Assembly: GCA_020137815.1 (NCBI GenBank) | Contig: CM035354.1 | Location: 967,386-1,031,385 of the forward strand | DNA: 64,000 bases | Source of the DNA: Hormiphora californensis | Lineage: Eukaryota; Ctenophora; Tentaculata; Cydippida; Pleurobrachiidae | Direction: 5' to 3' | Shown here: piece by piece, positions 1 through 17,997 of the stretch | Numbering within the stretch: position 1 is the first letter of the stretch | Layout of the letters: each line of letters opens with the position of its first letter | Translations under genes and position numbers: made by a program | Notes under the pieces: model-generated | What the model saw: the letters and a program-made list of their open reading frames with translations, nothing else | The model's database searches: none | Told to the model about the DNA's origin: nothing

Positions 1-745
1 CCTTAAACTAAGCGGCATTCGACAGATAATTGTCTCGTGCATGTACCCATTTGGGTGGCGACTCTCAATCTTACCTATGACGCGCGCAATGACGTCACGA
101 GTGACGTCATTGCGCGAGATCGACTAACTTTTTTCAAACGCCTCTAGCACCCTGAAGACGTGTTCCGATTTCTGATTTGACGAAAAATCGTTACCGGCAA
201 ATTGTCTGAACTTTCAGTTACTATATTGCGAATTTTCGTAGCTCATCATTTTGAGGCCTTAAATCGCGTCGGAAGTCAAAAATTTGACGAAAAATTCAGT
301 AAAATGAACGTTTTTCGAGCAAAAACTCCCTTTCCTGACCACTGTGGTCAATGATACTTTACAAGCTCCTTCAGGGTATTCATTCAAAATATATTGTGAT
401 GCAATTACGTCGTTACGACGTCACTAATTACGTCAGATGACGTCATAATGACGTCAAAATTACGATTTTCACAGAAATTCGTCTCGTTTCTCATATTATA
501 AAAGAAAACACGGTGACTTTTGGGGCTGTGGCATTGCCACCACAGTTGAATTTAATTCGAATGGCTCATTTCCCCAATACAATAAGCATCCTACAACACA
601 TTTGGTTAGAATAAATCATACAGATATGTAGCTAACTAATACATCTAGGAGAAACACAAATAACACAACCAATTAATAAATTATAAATCTAGCACTACAA
701 ATTTAAAGGATAAAATTATTAACACACATATATAAATTATTACAC
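1..745. other. AT-rich noncoding flank with clustered TGACGTCA motifs
   Basis: No coding region is supported here. Positions 83-116 form a near-perfect palindrome containing two TGACGTCA sites, and several more TGACGT motifs lie at about 408-456. TGACGTCA is the consensus for CREB/ATF-type bZIP factors, but whether it is used here is unknown. Positions 149-480 resemble 2177-2510. The tract from 481 to 745 is plain AT-rich sequence next to the reverse-transcriptase remnant. Confidence 0.5.
149..480 (+). repeat. Diverged direct repeat, left copy
   Basis: This block and 2177-2510 share order and wording: a start ACCCTGAAGACG, a middle with AACTTTCAG and a tract ending AAATCGCGTC, then a TGACGTCA cluster. 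They are in the same orientation and flank the reverse-transcriptase remnant and the first MITE. They could be terminal repeats of a larger element, as Penelope-like elements often have LTR-like repeats, or simply two copies of a dispersed repeat. Confidence 0.5.
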
Positions 746-1640
746 TTAGACAAAATCGGTTACTTTAAAATCATACCAGAATCTGTTTAAACATGATGGT
801 CTTCTACGAATGAACTTATTAATGGAATTTTTAACTAAATTTAACTCATAACTCTGGTTAATTAACTTGTCTATTAAAATTCTAACATCTGAAATAAAAC
901 TATTAGCATCAGAAGATGATTTGCAAATTCTATACAATTCACCAATCAAAACACCATAAGATAAGCGATTGCTAACTTTAGAGTTAAGATTAGGAAAAGT
1001 AATTACCGAGAATTTGAAGTCTCTTCTTTTGTCATAGAGTTTCCAATGAAATTTACTATTTACTATACTAATGTCTAAATCTAGAAAGGTCGAATTATTA
1101 TCACTTGAATTAGTAGGTACAATTTCTAGATCCTTAGGATAAATATCATTACAAATAATAGATATGGCATTCTTGTTAATATTAGGAGCAGCTAGGTCAT
1201 CAATATATCTTTTACAAAAACTTAACTCTTTCACAATATTATTATCTGCTTCTGACGTATTTAATATAAATTCATTTTCATAAAAATACAAGTATAAGTC
1301 TGCTATCTGAGGGGCACAATCACAACCCATTGGAATACCAATCACTTGTTTGTAAATGTCACCTCTATACTTAACAAAAATATTATTAATTAAAAATGAA
1401 AACATATCTATAATATCATCACACGTAAAGCACCATTTAACATTTTTTCTAGAACTCCACGAAGCATTATAACTTTTAGATACACAAACTTTAATCACAC
1501 TTTTTAAATCAAAACATCTTTGTACTAACAAACTAATTTTATCAATCACATCTTTATGAGGTATATTAGTATACAATTTCTTAAAGTCAAAGGAAGTAAC
1601 ACATCATTTTGACAATTTTACATCATGAAATAATGTCATA
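746..1640 (-). mobile_element. Penelope-like element reverse transcriptase, degenerate fragment
   Basis: The minus-strand frame reads a reverse-transcriptase palm of Penelope-like type: F-D-F-x-x-L-Y-T-N-I-P, then G-I-P-M-G followed by a C-A-P segment, then the catalytic R-Y-I-D-D box and F-L-D-L-D. An in-frame TGA at 1604-1606 separates the first residues (from an ATG at about 1638) from the rest, so the copy is broken. It ends at the stop codon at 746 with no GIY-YIG endonuclease behind the palm, so it is an endonuclease-less type or a truncated one. The N-terminal half expected of a full element is absent; the MITE begins just upstream at 1674. Base composition is AT-rich compared with the cellular genes of the window. 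Confidence 0.75.
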
Positions 1641-1673
1641 CTGACATTATAAACCAAAAAGGGACCTAAATTA

Positions 1674-1926
1674 AGCCAAAAACTAATTGGAATTAGTTGG
1701 CGGGAAAGGTGGCCCACTTACACCTTTGCCTGATGCCGGGTTTTATTTTAAAATGTATCAGGGATATAAGAGGTGAGTGAAATAGAGAAAGAGAAAGGGT
1801 GAGAGAGAGAGAGAGATTGAGATACCGACGTGACGTGAAGAGAATGACAGTTCGTTGTACCCGGTAGCAGCAAAAGGTGTAAGTGGGCCACCTTTCCCGC
1901 CAACTAATTCCAATTAGTTTTTGGCT
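1674..1926. mobile_element. MITE 1, TA target duplication, about 55-bp TIRs
   Basis: The ends are inverted copies of each other, beginning AGCCAAAAACTAATTGGAAT and running to the ACTTACACCTTT motif. The element is flanked by TA on both sides (1672-1673 and 1927-1928), as for Tc1/mariner-type elements. It has no coding capacity. A short GA tract lies in the middle (about 1780-1816). It belongs to the same family as 2596-3072. Confidence 0.85.
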
Positions 1927-2176
1927 TATCTATATATACATGTACAATGTACATACATACATACATACATATAGACGCTTTTTTACACAATTTGCAGACA
2001 ATTTTCTGGAAAAACTACAAGAGATAGACACTTCTCGTTTGTTGCATTCGAAAGATAATCGTTTGGATTGTGTTATTGGAGGGTTTTCATGTTCTATGTC
2101 TTACCAGAACGTCCTTAAAAACTGTCATAAAGTTAAGATATTTTTCAAATCGACCAAATTTCTTTGAGGTCAATTT

Positions 2177-2510
2177 ACACCCTGAAGACGGCTTCTGATT
2201 GAAAAATGGAGACCACACTTATGAAAGATAATCGTCGAAACTTTCAGAAACTATATAGCGAATTTTTTAAACTCTATTTCCAAGGGTCTTAAATCGCGTC
2301 TGAAGTTTTAAGACTGTATAAAATAGATATGACGATAGTGCGTTTTTCGCCATAGCGACCTCAAATCTTGTCCAATCGATCTCAAACTTGGTCAGCATCT
2401 TTATCTAGATGAGCCTGATAATAATTTTTCATTAGCAAGACGTTATAACGTCGTGACGTCACACTATGACGTCACACTATGACGTCAAAATTTAAATTTT
2501 TAGCGATTTC
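2177..2510 (+). repeat. Diverged direct repeat, right copy
   Basis: Partner of 149-480, with the same order of motifs and a TGACGTCA cluster at about 2450-2490. The stretch 1927-2176 before it holds only a short GTACATACATAC repeat and no supported gene. Confidence 0.5.
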
Positions 2511-2595
2511 TGACGGTCTTTACAAGTTCTGCTACGTCCAGACATGTCTTACATCGTATTTCACATCAGAAAATACCAAAAATAGACCTAAATTA

Positions 2596-2710
2596 TGCCA
2601 AAAACTAACAGAAATTAGTTGGCTGGAAAGGTGACCACTTTTATTGTCAAACTTACACCTTTGCCCGGCCCGGGTTACGGAAATAGAGGGAAAGGGAGAG
2701 AGAAAGGGAG

Positions 2711-2780
<70 letters not shown>

Positions 2781-2797
2781 GAGAGAGAGAGGAGAGA

Positions 2798-2892
<95 letters not shown>

Positions 2893-3072
2893 GGCGTATA
2901 TGTCTGCGCTATGTTCAGTACCCGGATAGAAGTGATCTTGTACGATAACTGCAGAAGAGAGAAACAACCGGAGGGGAAAGTTAATGATGAAAAAACCCGG
3001 AGAGGGCAAAGTGTAAGTTTGACATAAAAGTGGTCACCTTTCCAGCCAACTAATTTCTGTTAGTTTTTGGCA
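2596..3072. mobile_element. MITE 2, TA target duplication, with long (GA)n core
   Basis: Inverted ends of about 60 bp begin TGCCAAAAACTAACAGAAAT and contain the same GTTGGC-GGAAAGGTG-CACTT series as MITE 1. TA flanks both ends (2594-2595 and 3073-3074). The core 2715-2890 is almost pure (GA)n with GAGGA interruptions, which produces meaningless long frames of Arg-Glu or Ser-Leu repeats. Both MITEs sit after a similar flank reading GACCTAAATTA. Confidence 0.85.
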
Positions 3073-3171
3073 TAATAAATACATGAGCTATGCAGAGAAA
3101 ATAGGTATAAAAGGGAAACAGTGGGGAAGCTGTAAATGTGTGTGTCCTATTCGTTCCTTTGAACCGATGAT

Positions 3172-3228
<57 letters not shown>

Positions 3229-3754
3229 AGAGCGCATAGAGCAGCAGAGAGATCGCGACGAGAGGCGAGAGACGCAGAGAGATCGCCAGTCGCTCGGTGT
3301 AGGAGTGCGGGAGAGCTAGGATGTCTAACGATCGAGGAGATAGTGGTGCCTGTTGACAGATTATCCAAGGGGTATTACAACAAATGCAATGTGTATAAAA
3401 TTGCACAGTTCTGCATTTTGGGAAATATATGCGAAGAGACAGGTACAATGAAAGATCTCTCATCACTCAATGATCAGCGACGCTGCTGTGGAAGATACTG
3501 CGATGAGGGGTCTCTACGCTTAACAACGACTCAAAATATCAGACATTACATAAGTAGCTTGAATTCTTGAATGAATTTCTTCTTCACAACAAAAGCATTC
3601 AAAGAAAGAAGCAAAAGTAGAGATCGTGTGAATTTCACACCGTGTGCTGCTGCAATTGTATGAAAGAGAGCAAGTAAAATCTAGTCAAACACAGCACCGA
3701 CAGTGTCATGCATGGAAAAGGTCTGCTTGGAATCGAACAGATGTGTGGATGACT

Positions 3755-3802
<48 letters not shown>

Positions 3803-4559
3803 GAGAGATAGATAGAGAGAGAAAGCCGGAGCTAAAGAAAGGACACTATCGTGTGAAGAAATGAGACAACAACAAATAAAGGACTCAGCTAGAGACGGTA
3901 TGTCTAGAAAGCGTGCAACTGTGTATAATGCTTGTTGAGAGATTGGTTGATATTGACATCCTTTTTAACAATGATTAAGAGAAGGGTGTGTGTGTTGGCT
4001 AACAGCCAAATGAGTGGTGCTATAATAAACAGAGCTTCTAAAATAACAAACTCACTGATCTCTGTCACTCACTATCTGTCACTCTGTGTCACAGGACAGA
4101 AGTGCAGTAACAAGGAAGAGTGACCACAAGATATGACTTGTTACTCAACAAGATATGACCGAGTATAACAATAACAGTCAGCATTGTATGACAGAGTATA
4201 ACAATATGAGGGATGGAGCACGGTAATCGTTTAACTAACAGAGCATGATATGGGTGATGAGATGTGCTGAATATATGTCATAACGTGATGTAGCTAAGGC
4301 AGGAGCGGGGATCAGTTCTTTGAATCACATGGCTCCGGATAACTGCACAGCTGCTGCACTCGGGAGAGAGAGTGATACAAATACAGTGGAAGATAGAGAC
4401 GGAAAGAGAGGGACGGAGAGAGAGGGAAAGAGAGAGATACAAATGCAGCATGCTCTTTCAGCACATAGTGCAATAGAGAGAGGGAGCCTGGATATTGTGA
4501 GTATGAGCTCGCACCTGTGTTTTAGTTGGATATATTGTAACTGGCTCAGGAGATCTCTC

Positions 4560-4640
<81 letters not shown>

Positions 4641-4641
4641 G

Positions 4642-4689
<48 letters not shown>

Positions 4690-5042
4690 TCTCTCTGCCC
4701 TCTATTGTTGGCCGCTACCTAGTGCAGCATATAATGCAACAGGCTCTGGTACTGAGTTGTGTTTAAATTTATCCGGCAAATAGCAAACATCAGAGAGCTG
4801 TCGGCAATGAACATGTGCAGAGAGATGCAGCTGTAGAGTTGTTCATTTCTCCGTGGCATTGGTGAGAGCTCATATCGGAAATAGTAATGGAAATAGGCAT
4901 ATGGAAATATGGAACCGAGGGAGTAGTGGAAGGAAAGACAGTCAAATAGAACTTGGAGAAGGAGCAAACTAAATATGGGACAGTTGTAGCCTCTATATTG
5001 TTGGAGACAACAAAACGTCACAATACACACACGTCACACACA
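3073..5042. repeat. Intergenic tract dominated by (GA)n/(CT)n microsatellites
   Basis: GA arrays lie at about 3175-3227 and 3758-3822 and a CT array at about 4562-4698. The last has a few GTCTCT and CACT interruptions. Between them are single-copy stretches with frequent stops in all frames and no convincing exon. The repetitive Ser-Leu and Arg-Glu reading frames are artefacts of the dinucleotide arrays. Confidence 0.7.
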
Positions 5043-7156
5043 CTATAGTAGACTTGTAGTGGGTAGTACCCGCTGCACCTACGAGGGGGTTCGGGAACGG
5101 GGAGTGGGGGTTGGGTAGTCATGGTTACAACAAGGGGGGGGGGGGGGGGGTAGTCATGGTTACAACAACAGTGGGAGTAGTCATGGTTACAACAAGGGTG
5201 AAGGGGGGGGGGGCAGTATTCATGGTTACAACAACGGGGGGGGGGGGGGGGGGGGTAGTCATGGTTACAACGGGGGGGGGGGGATAGTCATGGTTACAAC
5301 AGGGGGGGGGGGGAGTATAAGTCATGGTTACACCCTTACCTTGATAAACTCCTCACACTCGTCTATTGCTTTAGCTCGAACCATTGCGGGCCTGTTAGGA
5401 CTCATCATTCTGCAGCCCCTAACAACACCAGCCATCTTAACTCCACCGTTACCATGGTTACCACCGTTACCATGGTTACCACCGTTACCCAGCTGCATCT
5501 TTGATCCATTACCAAGCTGCATCTTGTTAGAGCCCGGTGGTGGTTTCCCATATTCGGGGCTATCCGGATCAATGTTCTCGGAGCAAGACTGGTAATCGGA
5601 GTCCGAGCCTGAGTTGGATTTGGTGATGGCTGTAGCAGGGTAGATGGGAGCGGTGGCTGGGGAGATACAATCACGGCAGGTGGGAGGTCGAGAGTCCAGA
5701 CTGCCGACACGGTCCAAGCGGGTGTGATGCATTGAGAGGATCCTAGAGAGGGGAGGGAGGGGGTGTTAGGACTGCAAGTATCTGACAGGGAAGAGTCTAG
5801 ATCATGGAACATATTGTGCTACATATTGAGGTAGATCAAGGTGGTGACAGTTATAAATGGAAAGTGGAGCTAAAATGGAAGGAAAGTGGAGCTAAAATGG
5901 AAGGAAAGTGGAACTAAAATGGAAGGAAAGTGGAACTAAAATGGAAGGAAAGTGGAACTAAAATGGAAGGAAAATGGACCTAAAATTAGCGATCACAAAG
6001 GGGGATGCTTGTTAAACCCCGCTCCCAGACAGTTACAGACTAGTTGCTTGTTACCCCAAAAAAGAAGAAGACCCCGAGTATATAAAACAACTTGTTATGT
6101 TCTAACCCTCCCTTACGGAGCTCGCGAAAAGGGGATCGAACTAGGCAAAAAACAACATGACTAGAATGGCCGGTACAAGCACTGAATATCACCGCTTCAC
6201 AAGGTAAAATTAGAGTTATAATGGGGGCAGCTTGACAAGGGGTGTGGACACACTGCAGGACACTGTCCACACCCCACTAGGAGCAGGGACCTCGAAAGGT
6301 TTCCTCTCCTCGTTCGCTAAAGTGGGCAGTGATAGGGAGCTGTACTGTGTTTTGAGACCCACGCGGCAGAGAGAGATGTATTATAAGGTGTGCATTCTAG
6401 GCTGGACTATACTGCAGAGGACAGCAAGCTGCAATTGCTGTACGTGTGTTGAGGGCACTTGAATTCTGAGAATCAAATAAATTTCTTGGAATTTCCATTA
6501 GTTTATAGATTGATTTCTGCTTAGGGGCAAGGTTTTCACCCAGGTTGAGGGGAGCTAGTTACTATTAGTTATGGTTATAGATAACTTAAAACCGCAGGAC
6601 TCCTTCAATCCTTAAAGATAACTAAAGCGAATGTGTGAGGGACTACTGGGGAACTACAGAAGATGGAGAGATGCAGCTGCCTGGGCGCGGTACATTCCCT
6701 TCTTCCACCCCTCTTGTCCCTCCCTGCCCCCTCGCTCCAAACACAAGCCTTGAGTAGCTCTGCACCTCCCGACCACACGTGCAATAGCCCTCTCCCCTTA
6801 TCCCCCACCCTGCCCCTATCTCCAGCCCTACCTTGAGTAGCAGTTGGCACACACAGTGCTCCTTCTGCCCCTATCTCTGCAGCCCCCCTCCCTATCTCCA
6901 GCCCGATTGCCCCTACCTTGAGTAGCAGTTGGCACACACAGTGCTCCTTCTGGCACACTTTTTACACAGCGTACTCTGCGTCACAGGGTCCGTTTTGCAG
7001 TTTACACACAAAGCCCTTCTGCGAGACCGAGAGAGGGATGTGGAGTTAGAGTCCTCAGAGCCCCATAATCTTCTGGCGAAATGTAGGATACTCGACCTCA
7101 TCTTGCTTCTTGTTGTAGGTGAATGGGTAATCTCCGTTGCGTAGGATCGTTTTGAG
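5043..7156 (-). CDS. Unrecognised Cys-rich/low-complexity protein, last three exons
   Basis: Three minus-strand exons join in phase: 7156-6917, 5742-5340 and 5078-5043, ending in TAG. Splice sites are consensus (CAAG|GTAGGG, CTCTCTAG|G, CAAG|GTAAGG, CTCGTAG|G), and the two-base carry after the first exon matches the next. The first exon encodes a basic segment and then a cysteine cluster reading CVNCK, LCKKCA and TVCANC, a spacing reminiscent of the C-terminal zinc knuckle of CRIPT but without further similarity. The second exon is Ser/Pro/Gly-rich, with SDSDYQSC and repeats of G-N-G-G-N-H. The protein ends in VLPTTSLL. In-frame ATGs exist at 7194 and 7101, so the first exon shown could hold the start; otherwise upstream exons are missing. 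Function is unknown. Confidence 0.5.
5110..5325 (+). repeat. Poly-G interrupted minisatellite
   Basis: Six tracts of about 9 to 18 guanines alternate with a spacer reading GTAGTCATGGTTACAAC or a close variant. It lies in the last intron of the 5-7 kb gene, so the transcript would carry C-runs. Other long G-runs are at about 15341, 17485, 18320-18341, 23107 and 50452-50469. Confidence 0.8.
5853..5976 (+). repeat. Short tandem repeat, about 22-bp unit
   Basis: About six copies of GGAAAGTGGARCTAAAATGGA in a row, inside the intron between 5742 and 6917. No coding meaning. Confidence 0.8.
6832..6953 (-). repeat. Duplicated exon-intron junction
   Basis: The 3' end of the 7156-6917 exon with its splice donor (minus strand, ending CAACTGCTACTCAAG then GTAGGG) is repeated about 83 bp downstream in the intron, at about 6832-6870. 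The copy keeps about 39 bp including the donor. It gives the transcript a second potential 5' splice site. Confidence 0.7.
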
Positions 7157-13440
<6,284 letters not shown>

Positions 13441-14986
13441 CGGGGCTATAACAGAGAAAGGGACATGGAGGTTCTGAAGAGAGAGAGGGAAATAGTGATA
13501 AACGTCAAAGCGGTTCTGCTTGAACACTTTTTAAGCTAAAAAGAAAGCTGGGTTATACAACTCTTTTTTGCGGCAAAGCAAATCTAAGCTGGGCCATCTT
13601 TGATTTTGAGCGAGTATAGTTTGATTAAAATCAAGAAATCTGTTGTTTGAATTCAAAGAACAGATTTCTTTGATTCAAGCAACAAAATACCGAGACTTAG
13701 CCAGAGAATTATGAGGCCTTCATATTTAGAAAAGGTAGGATAATTCTTCGGGAAACAATGCCTTTGAACTGTACCTACCAAGAATCACAGGCTGCTCCAA
13801 CACAAAACACTAAAAAAGGGATAAGTTGTCTGGGTAGGACTCCCAGCATTTTGAATATTTGGAGTTGAAGCGATTCTGAGGAAGACAACTTGACTCCGCT
13901 CAAACCATTTTATAAAATGTAGTTCAAAGTAGTTCAAAGTAAGAGGAACACTCTCCTCCAGTTAGGGGGAGAGATGATCGATATATCAGACAATAGAAAC
14001 ACAGGAGGAGAGAGATGGGTAACAAAGGAACACTACACAGCTAGATACGAGTAGGAGGGTGGGGCAGCAACAGGAGGCATGCCCAAACCAGCCCTCTGCG
14101 GGTACTTCCTGGCTCATTCGTGCAGCTAACGTGGGAGCAAGGGGGTGGAGAGAGAGAGAGAGATTTAGTAAATGGGAGAACTTGTGAGAGGCACGTGGCG
14201 TTCTAGTGCATAGATAATTGGGCATACTACAATACTATGTCTATGTGAGACGGGGGACTAGAGGGAGACTGGAGAGAGATTTAAGGGCTATCTCGAATTA
14301 TTATAGTGGTATAGGTATCTCAAAAGATCACAGAGGTGCCAAAAGTCCAACAATATCAACACACAGCTCATTAGTACAACTAATTAGCATAGTCAAAAGG
14401 GCACCTGCATCAGTTGTAGTGGGAATAATAACAGGTGTGTCACCAATTAACTGTCCTAAGAAAGTAAATGTGTTTATGGATGGAATTATCACTCTAGAGT
14501 GCTGTAATTATAGTCATAGACCCGTGTTATAATACAAACAACTCAATACATGACACAACTAAACATGAGCGCTATACCTTTGAGGTAAGCTGCACTGTGC
14601 AGGCCATTAAAACAGACCCTCAGGGCCGGGAGAGAAATGAGTCGCCTGACACTGTTTATGAACAATTTAAAGCGAGAGATGTGTGGACTGTGGGCCACTA
14701 GGAGTTGTACAGGGTGGGCCAATATGTTACGAAGTCACCCCTCCCTTGCCAGCGCGCGAAGGTACAGGGTGGGCCAAGGAGTTGTACAGGGTGGGCCAAA
14801 AATATCAGCAAAACAAGCTTATACATAGTAACACCCGGGTTTAAAATACACACACAGTTTTTATACAATAAAGTACTCATGTGAGAGTGTGTGTAAGCAA
14901 GCCACGTACCCCTCAACTGACATTTTTTATGTTTCTCTCTCTTTTTCTCACTCCGTCTCTCTCTCTTTCCCTAGTCTCTAACTCCG

Positions 14987-15017
<31 letters not shown>

Positions 15018-15183
15018 TTCCCTAGTCTCTCACTCTCTTTCCCTAGTCTCCCACTCCTTCTCTCTTTCCCTAGTCTCTCACTCCTTCTCTCTCTTTCCCT
15101 CTTCTTCTCTCACTCATTCTCAGTTGCTAGTCTCTCTCCCTAGTATCTTTCTCTCTTTCTCTCTCTCTCTTTCCCTATTCAAA

Positions 15184-15255
<72 letters not shown>

Positions 15256-17929
15256 TCTCTTTCACAACTAAACACACGAGGAGAGGTCATTCCCCCCTGA
15301 GGTAGTGAATGGATAGAAACATGACACCGCCCCTAAGGGAGGGGGGGGGGCACACACACAATATATTGACGCGTGGCGTTCTGCATAATGTACACGTTTA
15401 ATGATGGGCCGTGGGCGAGGATGAACTAACTGAATAGGAGAGAGAATGAGGGGGAGAGAGAGAATGATCGGGGGAGAGAGATAATCAATTAGGGCAGTCA
15501 TGTCAGTCTAAGGTCTGAGCCTCGGAGCCTGAAACAGTGAAGGAGCCCTGCAAATTAATTTTAAAGAGTCAGAGGATGAAATGAGATCTTAAAAAACCCA
15601 ACGATCTTTTTAACACAACCCAAGCCTGTCGACAGAGAGAGGGAGAGAGAGAGGAAGAAAGGGAGAGGGATAAAGATAGAGATAGAAAGAGAGAGAGAGA
15701 GAGAGCAACTGTGAACTGTTATAGCAACACGCGTTATCTTCCTGCGTTATCTCAAAAACCAAGTTGCAACAAAACCCGCCACAGACGAGACGGAGACTTC
15801 AAATTGAAAGAGTGTTTACAAAAGATAAAACTTGCAATTGAGAGGTTTCGACCGGATATCTATCACATAACTCACTTTCTCTGACTCTCTGACTCTCTGA
15901 CTCTCTGACTCTCTGACCCTCTGACTCTCTAACTTGCCATCTCTCTCTGACTCTCTCTCTCTCTCTCCCCGTTCGTCTCCCCTTTCTCTCACTATAAATA
16001 AGAGGTCTCTCTTCCTCACCTAGACCTCTCTCTCTTTGAATTCAACAGAGATGGGCGAGAGAGAAAGAGCGTTAATTGATCGATTGCTAATTAGTGTGAG
16101 AACCCGTCTACCCGATCCGAGAGAGGGAGAGTTCATAGGAAGACAGGGAGAGAGAGAGAGAATTATGTGATAAGGGGAGAGGTGAGATTGGTGGTATTAT
16201 ATCCGGGACCCACCCTGCTATGCAACCCCCTCCTTTCCATGCAGCGCCCTTTCAATGCAAGCAGTTACACTCACGTCTCCCTCACAACTGTAAAAATTCA
16301 AATGTCAATTCCCTAACCACTCCCAAACACTCTTTAAATACTCCTATCCTAAACACTCCTAAAACACTTCTGTCTCCTCACAGCTCGTAAATCGTCTCAT
16401 AACAATTGTGCAGTGAGACTGCTTGGTATCGAAGACACCTCACACTCTGTTTAGAGGTATCAGAAGGGCTTCCCCTATTTTTATAGCGCGCCCAAAACGT
16501 TATACTGAGCACTGAAAAGTTGTAGTCTACACTACATAGTTCTAGCTAAGGGGTTTGAGCCGCGCACAGGGCCACACCGAGACCAAATCTCGTTACTTTC
16601 CTGATTTCTTTGACACAAACAAGTATTGCAGAGCGGCCAATAGAGCTGGCGGTTTCAAACTTCGTCCGTATTCGGAGGGATAGATTAGCAGTTCAGTGTT
16701 TCAAACCAGGTTTAATTTGGCAAAGTAGAAGCTGAGTTACAACATGTTTTGTACAAATGGTTCAACTTCAAGACCTTTTTAATTTTGATGGCCAGACCTT
16801 TCAAGATAGAAACTTCAAACTTTGCCACGATCTTTGATATGATGTTAAGCATACCTGACCTACTTTTTCAAAAATTTTTTTCATCATTAACACCTAAAAC
16901 TGATTTCAAAACCAAGGTTCCGGGGATAATTTTTTAAATATGAGTACAGAATTATAATTTTCAGACAATTTGGTGGGGAATACCAAAATTTGGTGCATTT
17001 TCATTGAGTGGTTGAGGAGCTATTAATTTTTGAAGTGAATCAAAGCGGGTTTGTTACCCCTACTCAGGCCGCTTCGCGGCCTTCGTTTGGCGTGCTTCGC
17101 ACGCCGCGCCGGCAAGGGAGGGGTAACTTCGTTACCAAATAGACCTGGGAACTACTCAAATCCACGTTCCCATCTCTCCTGACAGCTTGCTCTGACAGAG
17201 TTCGTGATCAAGTGATCAACTCTGTAAAACAACAACTCTCCGAATTGAAAGGGAGATCTCCCTTTCAATTCTCCCAAGTTGACATGCTATCTCAACGTTT
17301 CTCCCCCTAATAAAGTAAAAAGTTTAGGGAGAGATTTGCCTAGTGCTCGACCCTGTCTCACAGAACAAGGAGCGGCAAAAGAGAGAGTTGCCCACAGCTC
17401 TGCGGCATGCCACGCTACATAGACTGGTAACATGTCAAGGATCAAAGTTATGGGGGGTTGTGTCCATGTCACCATTCACCAAGGGGGGGGGGATGAAACA
17501 ACTTGAGGCTAGTGATTGAAACAAGGCAGACCACAATTGTTACAGAGTTGAGAAACACGTGAAAACACGTGTATAGGCGAATCTTGAACAGTACCTAGTG
17601 AGTGAATGAGAGGGAGAAAGAGAGAGAGGGAGAGAGAGAGGGAGAGAGAGGGAGAGAGATGATACACGACAAATTTGACAGTCACTGCAGCAGAGATACT
17701 AAAGATTCAGAGTAACTACCACCACAGTATAACAGCAGAGTGAAGCAACTGTAAACTAATAGGGGGCATGCACTAACCACTATAACATCTCCTATTGTGA
17801 GGTTCTAAATGTGTGAACAATACGCTTTTGTCTATCTCTTTCTCTCTGTTCTGAATATCTGTATCTTTCTACCTCTATCCCTCTATCACTCTCTATCTAT
17901 ATCTTTCTACCTCTCTCTACCTCTTTCTA

Positions 17930-17997
<68 letters not shown>

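Noticed and set aside
14218-14532. Plus-strand frame of 104 codons as a small gene
   Set aside because: No domain, weak start context, no matching exon structure, AT-rich codon choice unlike the supported genes.
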